From contig CANJJP010000108.1 in NCBI GenBank assembly GCA_947474485.1, forward strand, positions 1 through 6,160: DNA of 6,160 nt, given 5' to 3'. Below, piece by piece: positions 1 to 6,070 of this stretch (positions are counted from its first letter, which is position 1; the number at the start of each line of letters is the position of its first letter). This DNA is from Bacteroidota bacterium (GTDB taxonomy: Bacteria > Bacteroidota > Bacteroidia > B-17B0 > Aurantibacillaceae). Position numbers and translations under genes: made by a program. The notes beneath the pieces were generated by a model that was not told where the DNA came from, made no database searches, and saw nothing but the letters and a program-made list of their open reading frames with translations.

Positions 1-1
1 A

Positions 2-85
2 AAGTACGATGCTGTAGAACAAGCGGGGCAAACTGTTGGCATAGCAACTATACTTACTATGGTGAAGAAAAAGAATCAAGTATAA
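2..85 (+). CDS. C-terminal end of an unidentified protein (partial)
   Basis: An open frame runs from the left edge of the window to a TAA at 83-85. It gives 27 residues that begin KYDAVEQAGQ, continue through a hydrophobic stretch (VGIATILTMV) and end in a basic tail, KKKNQV. The composition is protein-like, and a terminator-like hairpin follows about 20 bases downstream, which supports this frame over the other two. The other + strand frame open at the edge reads to a stop at about 102 but has an implausible Cys/Trp/His-rich composition. The fragment is too short for me to assign a family. Confidence 0.55.
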   Translation, partial: KYDAVEQAGQTVGIATILTMVKKKNQV

Positions 86-104
86 ATACAGTCGATGCTT
101 AATT

Positions 105-167
105 ATCCACAAAGTAAATACATCAATCAACTACTATGTTGTCTTGTATTATTTTGTGGATTTTTTT
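105..167 (+). terminator. Probable intrinsic terminator of the gene ending at 85
   Basis: ATCCACAAA at 105-113 is the exact reverse complement of TTTGTGGAT at 153-161. The stem continues, after a small irregularity, with AATAC (117-121) against GTATT (146-150). A run of seven T (161-167) follows at once. The loop is long (about 24 bases), which lowers confidence. The hairpin overlaps the first codons of the broken frame that starts at 136. Confidence 0.55.
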
Positions 168-597
168 ACCAAAAACTTATATTGCTACCATAGAGGATAG
201 TTTAATAAAAATATATAAGTCAACTAAAATTGACACAATAAAGTTTGATATTGCTGATAGGTTATACACAATAAAAGTTAGGTAAATTAAATTTATTGAA
301 GCAAAAGCATACATTGATACTTTACAAGTTTTAGCCCATAAAATAAATCAAGAACAATGTTACAGTTCAGTCTTTACACTTAAAGCGAATTATTATTACA
401 AATCCTATCATTTTGATTCAGCCATTGTATACAACAATAAAAGCAACGAAATTGCTTCTAAAATAAATTATTACACTGCATTAATAAAATGTACTATTAG
501 TTTAGAAAATATTCATGATCATAAAGCAGACTTCGGCGGCTTTTTAGGATTTTTTAAACCTATTTTGAAAAGCAAAATTTATTGCTATTATCAATAA
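136..597 (+). pseudogene. Remnant of a secreted TPR-type sensor/regulator gene
   Basis: From ATG 136 a single frame reads a short hydrophobic leader (MLSCIILWIFLPKTYIA, signal-peptide-like), then EDSLIKIYKSTKIDT, and meets a TAA at 283-285. The same frame then stays open for 103 more codons to a TAA at 595-597 and contains no Met, so the second part has no start of its own. It reads AKAYIDTLQVLAHKIN, then ANYYYKSYHFDSAIVYNNKS, then NEIASKINYYTALIKC. This matches the rhythm of tetratricopeptide repeats, in particular the Y-x-x-FDSAI-x-Y pattern. In Bacteroidota such N-termini often precede histidine kinase or DNA-binding output domains. No output domain is present here, and the last 25 or so codons no longer look TPR-like. 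I infer a truncated, inactive gene. A sequencing error at 283 could explain the internal stop but not the missing C-terminus. Confidence 0.55.
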
Positions 598-667
598 ATT
601 TTACACAAAAAAGATACTGCCCCTTTTGAGACAGCCTCGTTTTCGTTTGCAGGAGTTTGATAAAACA

Positions 668-695
668 CTTAATCTACATTAAGAACATTTCTTAA
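668..695. promoter_or_regulatory. Overlapping palindromes, possible operator
   Basis: CTTAAT (668-673) pairs exactly with ATTAAG (678-683) across a 4-base spacer. TTAAGAA (679-685) pairs exactly with TTCTTAA (689-695) across a 3-base spacer. The middle segment is shared, so the two hairpins exclude each other. They lie 20 bases upstream of the candidate -33 element of the YceI-family gene. That placement would suit a dimeric repressor or activator site, but the arms are AT-rich and chance is possible. No regulator gene is visible nearby. Confidence 0.3.
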
Positions 696-714
696 CCTAC
701 TTCATTTTATTCGC

Positions 715-748
715 TTTGATAATCATGCACATTTGTATACTAAATTTA
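715..748 (+). promoter_or_regulatory. Possible Bacteroidota-type promoter of the YceI-family gene
   Basis: TTTG at 715-718 and TAAATTTA at 741-748 resemble the -33 (TTTG) and -7 (TAnnTTTG) elements described for Bacteroides and Flavobacterium. The spacing is 22 bases, within the range reported for the phylum. The last base of the -7 element is A, not G. A start site near 753 would leave a leader of only about 8-10 bases, which is short, so the call is tentative. Confidence 0.35.
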
Positions 749-761
749 AAAAATAAACAAA

Positions 762-1286
762 ATGAACACTTATTCAATCGACCCAATACACTCAGAAGTT
801 TCCTTTAAAGTGAAACATTTAATGATTAGTACTGTAACTGGTACATTTAACAAATTCAACGCAAATTTGGAAGCCGCTAACGAAGATATGTCGGATGCTA
901 AAATCTCATTTGATGCAGATATTGATAGCGTTAATACAAGCAACGAACAACGTGATGGACACTTAAAAGGCACTGATTTTTTTGATGCTGCTAATTATCC
1001 TAAATTAAGTTTTGTTTCTACTTCGCTTACAAAAAAAGATGATTCTAATTATGTTTTAGAAGGTAACTTAAGTATAAGAGGAAATACCAAACCAGTTAAA
1101 ATGGATGTTGAATATTTTGGTAAAATGACGGATTTTTACGGAAATGAAAAACATGGTTTTGAAATTAACGGAAAAATAAGTCGTAAAGAATTTGGTTTAG
1201 AGTGGAGCGCAGTTACTGAATTAGGTGGAGTTGTAGTTTCGGATGAAGTGAAATTACAAGTGAACGCTCAGTTCCAAAAAAACTAA
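762..1286 (+). CDS. YceI-family lipid-binding-like protein, cytoplasmic form
   Basis: This 174-residue protein matches the YceI family, small lipocalin-like beta-barrels that bind polyisoprenoid-type lipids in the structures known to me. The family pattern is visible throughout: YSIDPIHSEVSFKVKHL at residues 4-20, a turn near 61-84 with RDGHL and FFDAANYPKLSF, LSIRGNTKPV at 103-112, SRKEFGLEW at 140-148, and a closing strand VVVSDEVKLQV at 157-167. The length is typical. There is no signal peptide, since the protein begins directly with the first strand, so it is probably cytoplasmic, unlike the periplasmic E. coli YceI. The ATG at 762 has an A-rich leader with A at -3 and -6, as is usual in Bacteroidota. 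It is followed by a pirin gene on the same strand, but the 193-base spacer with repeats suggests they may be transcribed separately. The substrate is unknown. Confidence 0.92.
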   Translation: MNTYSIDPIHSEVSFKVKHLMISTVTGTFNKFNANLEAANEDMSDAKISFDADIDSVNTSNEQRDGHLKGTDFFDAANYPKLSFVSTSLTKKDDSNYVLEGNLSIRGNTKPVKMDVEYFGKMTDFYGNEKHGFEINGKISRKEFGLEWSAVTELGGVVVSDEVKLQVNAQFQKN

Positions 1287-1327
1287 TTGCTATTTTAGCA
1301 AACAACAAATATATTATCTCATAAGTC

Positions 1328-1440
1328 AGTTCGAGCGCAGTTTAATAAAAATGTATTACAATATATTGTAAGTTCGAGCGCAGTCGAGAAGTGGGTTGAA
1401 ATCGAAATAGTGTTAAATTTGTATTGTCTGCGCTCGACTT
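1328..1440. repeat. Three copies of a GC-rich CGAGCGCAG repeat, two direct and one inverted
   Basis: AGTTCGAGCGCAG occurs at 1328-1340 and again at 1371-1383. CTGCGCTCGACTT at 1428-1440 is the inverted form. The second and third copies could pair over about 13 bases, with one mismatch, enclosing a 44-base loop. The second copy continues into TCGAGAAGT, which resembles the short TCGAGCGCAGTCGA-type intergenic repeats I recall from Bacteroidota genomes. A perfect 16-base palindrome, TTACAATATATTGTAA, lies at 1356-1371 between copies one and two. None of this follows the pattern of a terminator, because no T-run follows the hairpin. Confidence 0.7.
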
Positions 1441-1479
1441 GACATTAATAATTTGCTGGAATATTTATTACAAATAAGA

Positions 1480-2355
1480 ATGAAAGAATTAAAAAAAATC
1501 AAATTCATTTTCAATCGCCCCGAAAGACCTGGTATGGTTGGTGATGGATTTAGAGTTTATAATTATTTTCCAAGTGGAAATAATATTAGAAAAGAAGTAA
1601 GTCCATTTTTAATGTTGGATTTTGGTGCTTCATTTTATTTTCCTCCAAGTGATACACCGCGTGGTGTTGATGTACATCCGCATCGTGGATTTGAAACAGT
1701 AACCATTGCCTATAAAGGTGCAGTAGCACATCATGATAGTGCCGGGAATAGCGGAATTATTAACTCAGGCGACGTGCAATGGATGACAGCAGGTTCTGGT
1801 ATTTTACATAAAGAATATCACGAGCAAAATTGGTCAAAAAAAGGTGGTGATTTTGAAATGATTCAGCTATGGGTTAATTTGCCTAAAGCCCATAAAATGA
1901 CTCCACCAAAATATCAAGAGCTAACAGCAGCTAACATGCCTAAGGTTATTTTACCCGAAGCAAAGGGGCAAGTAAACATTATAGCGGGCGACTTTAATGG
2001 AACAAAAGGAGCTGCGACAACATTTACTCCAGTAAATTTATTCGATATGAAGTTAAAAGCAGGTGCTGAAATTGATTTTACAACACCGCTTGCGCATAAT
2101 ACAACACTTTTAGTAATTGATGGTGACATATCCGTGAATGGCGAAAAAGCGGGGCAACATGATTTTGTGTTATTTAGAGATAACGCTGAAGGAATTTCTA
2201 TAAGAGCAAATGAAAACGCAGTAATTTTAGTTTTGAGCGGTGAACCAATTGATGAGCCAATTGCTCAATACGGTCCATTTGTTATGAACACACAACAAGA
2301 ATTGATGGAAGCCATCGATGATTTTAATTCGGGGAAGTTTGGGAAATTATTATAG
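1480..2355 (+). CDS. Pirin-family bicupin protein
   Basis: This is a pirin-family protein of 291 residues, a two-domain cupin. The frame can be opened from a TTG at 1453, but I chose the ATG at 1480. It has A at -3 and -6, gives the usual family length, and the extra nine residues have no family resemblance. N-terminal family signatures include FNRPERPGMVGDGFRV at residues 11-26 and the motif HPHRGFETVT starting at 66. The four iron ligands of human pirin have clear counterparts: His66, His68, His110 and Glu112 (in GILHKE). The C-terminal cupin, from about 175, ends in a region with AQYGPFVMNT and QELMEAIDDFNSGKFG. Known relatives include E. coli YhhW, which has quercetin dioxygenase activity, and human pirin, a transcription cofactor. 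The physiological role in Bacteroidota is not known, so activity here is inferred only from ligand conservation. No clear terminator follows. Confidence 0.93.
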   Translation: MKELKKIKFIFNRPERPGMVGDGFRVYNYFPSGNNIRKEVSPFLMLDFGASFYFPPSDTPRGVDVHPHRGFETVTIAYKGAVAHHDSAGNSGIINSGDVQWMTAGSGILHKEYHEQNWSKKGGDFEMIQLWVNLPKAHKMTPPKYQELTAANMPKVILPEAKGQVNIIAGDFNGTKGAATTFTPVNLFDMKLKAGAEIDFTTPLAHNTTLLVIDGDISVNGEKAGQHDFVLFRDNAEGISIRANENAVILVLSGEPIDEPIAQYGPFVMNTQQELMEAIDDFNSGKFGKLL

Positions 2356-2360
2356 TTGAT

Positions 2361-2489
2361 GGCTTCGAGTGCCTCTTCACCTGCATCGTAGAATTATAAT
2401 TTTCCTACTTTGTTGATTGTGAATACCTCGCTTATTAAAAATTAGGACAAACATAAATTGTGTTTCTTTAGGCTGAGGCTCTCGATGCC
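2361..2489. repeat. Inverted pair of a 15-base GC-rich repeat in the pirin/coiled-coil spacer
   Basis: GGCTTCGAGTGCCTC at 2361-2375 is the reverse complement of GAGGCTCTCGATGCC at 2475-2489 at 13 of 15 positions. The arms are about 100 bases apart. The right copy sits inside a small hairpin of its own, TTTAGGC (2467-2473) against GCCTAAA (2487-2493). The 243-base spacer also has the AT-only hairpin TTATTAA (2511-2517) with TTAATAA (2528-2534). There is no T-run after any of these, so none is a convincing terminator for the pirin gene. I find no gene in the spacer. Confidence 0.6.
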
Positions 2490-2598
2490 TAAATGAAAAT
2501 TGAGCTACGCTTATTAATAATGATTTGTTAATAACAATCTAGGTCTTTTAAAAATCTACTTTTCCTATTAGCTATTTTTACAAAATATACTCTGTACT

Positions 2599-4068
2599 AT
2601 GGCATACACCGATTTAAAAGAAGAATTAGCAAAAATATTGAACGAAGATTTTAATAATCGTCAATCTTTGCAAGAGGTTCGTCGTAATGTATTTTTAAAT
2701 TCCGAAAGTAATAAAAAGCAACAAGAGATTATTGCAGAGAAAGAATCTAAGCTATATGAACTTCGTACATCTGTTTCTAAAATAGAATCGGAAGTAAGTT
2801 CAAAAGCTTCTGAATTAGAGCAATTAAAGGCTCAATTAAAACAACAATCATCAGATTACGAAGAAAAGGAAAATGGGTTTCTTGACTTAATAAACGAGTT
2901 AAAGTCTCAAACCGAAGGATTGCAACAACAAAATTCTTCTTTAGAATCTTTGAAGAACGAATCAAACAACCTTTCTATACAGAACGCTGATTATGCATCA
3001 AAAATTCGTGAGTTAATTTTCCATATTGACGCGCAAAATACAACACAAGAAAACCTTGAGAAAGAAATTTCATCTTTAAAAAGAAAGTTAAACTCAAGCG
3101 ATGCTGAAAAAAAACAATTGTCTTTATCTCTTTCTGGAACATCGGTAAAGGATGAAGAAATTACAGCGTTAAACGAAGAGTTGGAATCAACAAAACAAAA
3201 AGTTGTTTTGTTAGAAACGCAGATTAAAACTGCTGGCGAATTAATTGATGCTCAAAACAAATCCATCTATAATTTAGAAAATATTAATCTTGAATTAAAG
3301 AATGAATTGAGCAATGCTTTTAAAGATTATAGCATGGAGAACGAACTATTAATTCGTGATAATGCTGAGTTAATTTCTGATATCGATTTATTAAGATTGG
3401 AAAATGAGGAATTGCTTTCAAATAAATTAGAAGCAAAGTCTGAAGAGTTAATTAAGTTACTAAGTCAGTTAAATATTAAAGAAACTTTAATCTTAAGTTT
3501 GATTGAAGAGAAATCTTCGCTATTACGTTTGGTTGATGATTTAAAAAGTAATTCATCAAATTCAAATGAATTAAGCGCTTCCATTTCATCATTGAATTCA
3601 GAAATTACAGCATTAACAAATCAGCTTTCTGAACTAGAAAATTCATCTAAACTTAACATTGAAGCCTTAGAATTTGAAAAGAGCAATTTAAGCCTAACAA
3701 TTGTTGATTTACAAACTCAACTGAAGGATTTAGAAAGTACGCAAGTGAGCTCTGAATCATCTAAAGATGAGGCATTTATAGATAAATTATTTAAGCAAAT
3801 CGACTTGCTAAATGATGAAAAGCTGACCTTAGAAACAGATAATGAAGAGGCAAAAAGTGCTCTAAACGAATTACAAGCTAAATACGAAGGCTTGTCTCAA
3901 GTGATTGAAAATCAAAAACTTGACATGTCGGACTTGGAAGAACGGAATAAACAGATTAAATTAGCAACCACATTGGCAGTTTCGGGTAAGGATAAAACCG
4001 GCTTGAAATTGAAAATTAATGAGTTAGTGCGGGAAATAGATAAATGTATTGCATTACTCAGTGTTTAA
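2599..4068 (+). CDS. Long coiled-coil protein encoded upstream of zapA
   Basis: The 489-residue product is almost entirely predicted coiled coil by eye: heptad-like Leu/Ile spacing with Glu, Lys, Gln and Ser from about residue 35 to 450. It has no signal peptide or membrane segment, so it should be cytoplasmic. Serine-rich breaks (for example SNSSNSNELSAS near 314-325 and TQVSSESSKDE near 378) divide it into several rods. The last 37 residues differ: KLATTLAVSGKDKTG is followed by KINELVREIDKCIALL just before the end. I recall this ending from short (about 100-residue) proteins encoded next to zapA in many Bacteroidota, so this looks like an enlarged member of that family. zapA begins 30 bases after the stop with no terminator between, so the two are probably co-transcribed. 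By position it resembles Caulobacter ZauP, a coiled-coil partner of ZapA encoded in the same operon, and by type E. coli ZapB. I see no sequence proof of homology to either. The ATG at 2599 has no Shine-Dalgarno; TATTTTTA at 2573-2580 is a weak -7-like element without a good -33. Confidence 0.85.
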   Translation: MAYTDLKEELAKILNEDFNNRQSLQEVRRNVFLNSESNKKQQEIIAEKESKLYELRTSVSKIESEVSSKASELEQLKAQLKQQSSDYEEKENGFLDLINELKSQTEGLQQQNSSLESLKNESNNLSIQNADYASKIRELIFHIDAQNTTQENLEKEISSLKRKLNSSDAEKKQLSLSLSGTSVKDEEITALNEELESTKQKVVLLETQIKTAGELIDAQNKSIYNLENINLELKNELSNAFKDYSMENELLIRDNAELISDIDLLRLENEELLSNKLEAKSEELIKLLSQLNIKETLILSLIEEKSSLLRLVDDLKSNSSNSNELSASISSLNSEITALTNQLSELENSSKLNIEALEFEKSNLSLTIVDLQTQLKDLESTQVSSESSKDEAFIDKLFKQIDLLNDEKLTLETDNEEAKSALNELQAKYEGLSQVIENQKLDMSDLEERNKQIKLATTLAVSGKDKTGLKLKINELVREIDKCIALLSV

Positions 4069-4098
4069 ATTTTATTAAGATCAATTTACAATAAATTA

Positions 4099-4398
4099 AT
4101 GAGCGAAGTTTCTCTTAAGATAGAAATAGCAAATAAAGAATATCCGCTGAAGGTGACTAAAGAGGACGCGGATATTATTGAAAAAGCAGCTTCGTTAATT
4201 AAAGGAAAGATAGCTGAGTTCGACAAAGCTTATACTGTTCCAGATAAAAAAGATGTGTTGGCGATGGTTTTTTTGCAAACAGTAAGTGAGTACATGAAGC
4301 AAGACCAAAAGAAAACAGAAGAAATATCTAGATTACAGGGACTATTAGACGAACTAAATGATATGATTAAGCAGCATCAACAAAAAGTAGGTCAGTAA
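4099..4398 (+). CDS. zapA: Cell division protein ZapA
   Basis: This 99-residue protein fits ZapA in length and layout. ZapA binds FtsZ in the cytoplasm and promotes bundling of the filaments in the division ring. Residues 1-20 form the two expected strands (SLKIEIANKEYPLKV), followed by a helix with DADIIEKAASLIKGKI (24-39). A conserved segment, KDVLAMVFLQTVSEYM (51-66), then leads into a C-terminal coiled-coil helix to the end, which forms dimers and tetramers in known structures. The gene lies 30 bases after the coiled-coil gene and is followed by a strong terminator. This makes the pair a likely two-gene operon with a shared role at the division ring. Confidence 0.92.
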   Translation: MSEVSLKIEIANKEYPLKVTKEDADIIEKAASLIKGKIAEFDKAYTVPDKKDVLAMVFLQTVSEYMKQDQKKTEEISRLQGLLDELNDMIKQHQQKVGQ

Positions 4399-4421
4399 AA
4401 TTTTTATACAACGTATTCTCC

Positions 4422-4470
4422 CGCATAGATATTATAGCGTTTTGGCGTAATAATGTTTATGCGTTTTTTT
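4422..4470 (+). terminator. Strong intrinsic terminator between zapA and rny
   Basis: Positions 4422-4439 pair with 4446-4463 over 17 base pairs, three of them G-U, with one A-A mismatch (4436/4449) and a 6-base loop (4440-4445). Seven T follow (4464-4470). The stem is closed at the base by CGCATA/TATGCG. It starts 23 bases after the zapA stop codon and its T-run ends 25 bases before the rny ATG. Confidence 0.88.
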
Positions 4471-4495
4471 ATAAATAAATAACACAAATAGTAAC

Positions 4496-6049
4496 ATGAA
4501 TTTAATATTAGCAATTATCATCATCGGCGTAGCTTTAATAGGCGGCGTTGTTGCTGGGTTTGTTCTTGCCAATTCTCGACTGAATAAATCAGCTGTGATG
4601 CAGAAGGATAACCTCGTAAAAGAAGCAGAAGTTAAAAACGAAGCAATTAAACAAGAAAAAATTCTACAAGCAAAGGAAAAGTTTCTTCAACTAAAATCTG
4701 AACACGATAAAAGTATTGCTCAAAAGAATAATGAAATTGTAAAAAATGAGCAACGCATTAAGCAAAAAGATCAGGAGTTAGCTAAGAAATTGGAAGACAC
4801 ACAACGCAAATTGCAAGAGGTTGATGGCGTAAAACAACAATTGGCCCAACAACTAGAAATTGCAGCTAAGAAACAAGAAGATTTAGAAAAAGTTCATAAG
4901 CGCCATATAGAGCAATTAGAAGTTATTTCTGGTTTAAAAGCAGATGATGCAAAAGCACAATTAGTTGAAACAGTTAAAGCAGAAGCGAAAACAGAAGCAA
5001 TGTCTTTTATTAAAGACATTATGGATGAAGCTAAGCTTACTGCAAATAAAGAGGCTAAGAAAATCGTTATTCAATCTATACAACGTGTGGCAACTGAGCA
5101 AGCAATTGAAAACTCGGTTACTGTATTTAATATCGAAAACGACGAAGTTAAAGGTCGTATCATTGGGCGTGAAGGACGTAATATTCGTGCCTTTGAAGCT
5201 GCAACAGGAGTAGAGGTTATTGTAGATGATACTCCGGAAGCAATTATTTTCTCTTGTTTTGATCCAATTAGAAGAGAGATTGCGCGTTTGGCTTTACACA
5301 TGTTGGTTACCGATGGTCGTATTCACCCTGCTCGTATTGAAGAGGTTGTTGAGAAAGTGAAAAAACAATTGGAAGAAGAGATTATTGAAACTGGAAAACG
5401 TACATGTATCGACTTAGGAATTCATGGACTACATCCTGAATTAATTCGTATGGTTGGTCGTATGAAATACCGTTCATCTTACGGACAAAATTTATTACAA
5501 CATAGCCGCGAGGTTGCTAACCTTTGTGCTATAATGGCTGCAGAGTTAGGCTTAAATGTAAAAGTTGCTAAGCGTGCTGGTTTATTACATGATATTGGAA
5601 AAGTACCTGATGATGAACCAGAATTACCTCATGCTATTTTAGGTATGAAGTTGGCTGAGAAATATAAAGAGAAGCCAGAAGTTTGTAATGCAATTGGAGC
5701 CCATCATGATGAGATTGAAATGACATCTATGATTTCTCCAATCATTCAAGTTTGTGATGCTATCTCAGGTGCGCGCCCAGGTGCGCGCCGTGAGGTTGCT
5801 GAGCAGTACATGAAGCGTTTAAAGGATTTAGAAAGCTTAGCTTTATCTTACTCGGGTGTTGAAAAAACATACGCTATACAAGCAGGCAGAGAGTTACGTG
5901 TAATTGTATCAAGTGATAAAGTAAACGATCAATCAGCTGAGCAATTAGCATTCGATATCTCTCAAAAAATACAAACTGAAATGACTTACCCTGGTCAAAT
6001 TAAAGTAACTGTAATCAGAGTAACAAGATCTACAGGCTACGCTAAATAA
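4496..6049 (+). CDS. rny: Ribonuclease Y
   Basis: RNase Y is a membrane-anchored endoribonuclease that starts mRNA decay in bacteria lacking, or supplementing, RNase E. The 517 residues match the family length and order. An N-terminal membrane helix (about 3-25, very rich in Ile, Val and Gly) is followed by a long charged coiled coil (about 30-165). A KH RNA-binding domain comes next, with GRIIGREGRNIR at 220-231 including the GREG loop. The HD phosphohydrolase domain follows, with metal-site candidates His336, His365-Asp366 (HDIGK), His379, His403-His404 and Asp421 (CDAISGARPGARRE). All signature residues I looked for are present, so the enzyme should be active. The ATG at 4496 is the only start that keeps the complete membrane helix. 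It has no Shine-Dalgarno. A terminator lies immediately upstream and another downstream, so the gene may be a single-gene unit or depend on readthrough from zapA. Confidence 0.97.
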   Translation: MNLILAIIIIGVALIGGVVAGFVLANSRLNKSAVMQKDNLVKEAEVKNEAIKQEKILQAKEKFLQLKSEHDKSIAQKNNEIVKNEQRIKQKDQELAKKLEDTQRKLQEVDGVKQQLAQQLEIAAKKQEDLEKVHKRHIEQLEVISGLKADDAKAQLVETVKAEAKTEAMSFIKDIMDEAKLTANKEAKKIVIQSIQRVATEQAIENSVTVFNIENDEVKGRIIGREGRNIRAFEAATGVEVIVDDTPEAIIFSCFDPIRREIARLALHMLVTDGRIHPARIEEVVEKVKKQLEEEIIETGKRTCIDLGIHGLHPELIRMVGRMKYRSSYGQNLLQHSREVANLCAIMAAELGLNVKVAKRAGLLHDIGKVPDDEPELPHAILGMKLAEKYKEKPEVCNAIGAHHDEIEMTSMISPIIQVCDAISGARPGARREVAEQYMKRLKDLESLALSYSGVEKTYAIQAGRELRVIVSSDKVNDQSAEQLAFDISQKIQTEMTYPGQIKVTVIRVTRSTGYAK

Positions 6050-6070
6050 GATTAGTAAATAGTTTAAAGG

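Larger units (their letters stand above)
598..761. other. Non-coding leader region before the YceI-family gene
   Basis: No convincing frame is visible on either strand in these 164 bases. The stretch holds a 15-base segment (624-638) that resembles an insertion-sequence end, two overlapping palindromes (668-695) and a possible promoter (715-748). Together with the broken frame at 136-597, it makes about 670 bases without an intact gene. Confidence 0.6.

Noticed and set aside
199..1352. A 14-base direct match AGTTTAATAAAAAT at 199-212 and 1339-1352
   Set aside because: It is composed almost only of A and T, its flanks do not match, and chance is a sufficient explanation in this base composition.
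1418..1455. TTTG (1418-1421) and a downstream AATTTG (1450-1455) as a promoter for the pirin gene
   Set aside because: The downstream element does not fit TAnnTTTG (the TA is one base too close or two too far) and the spacing is longer than the usual range.
1453..1479. TTG start extending the pirin protein by nine residues
   Set aside because: The extra residues have no family resemblance, and the ATG at 1480 has the A-rich leader expected in this phylum and gives the usual protein length.
2429..2518. CGCTTATTAA occurring at 2429-2438 and 2508-2517 as a direct repeat
   Set aside because: The match is only ten bases, mostly A/T, and does not extend convincingly; I could not connect it with a site or element.
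4399..4495. A 6S RNA or other small RNA gene next to zapA, as in Proteobacteria
   Set aside because: The spacer is only 97 bases and is largely filled by the terminator; a 6S RNA needs nearly twice that length.
5071..5301. Minus-strand open frame inside rny
   Set aside because: It lies opposite the highly conserved KH domain of RNase Y, its product has no recognisable features, and the + strand gene fully explains the sequence.
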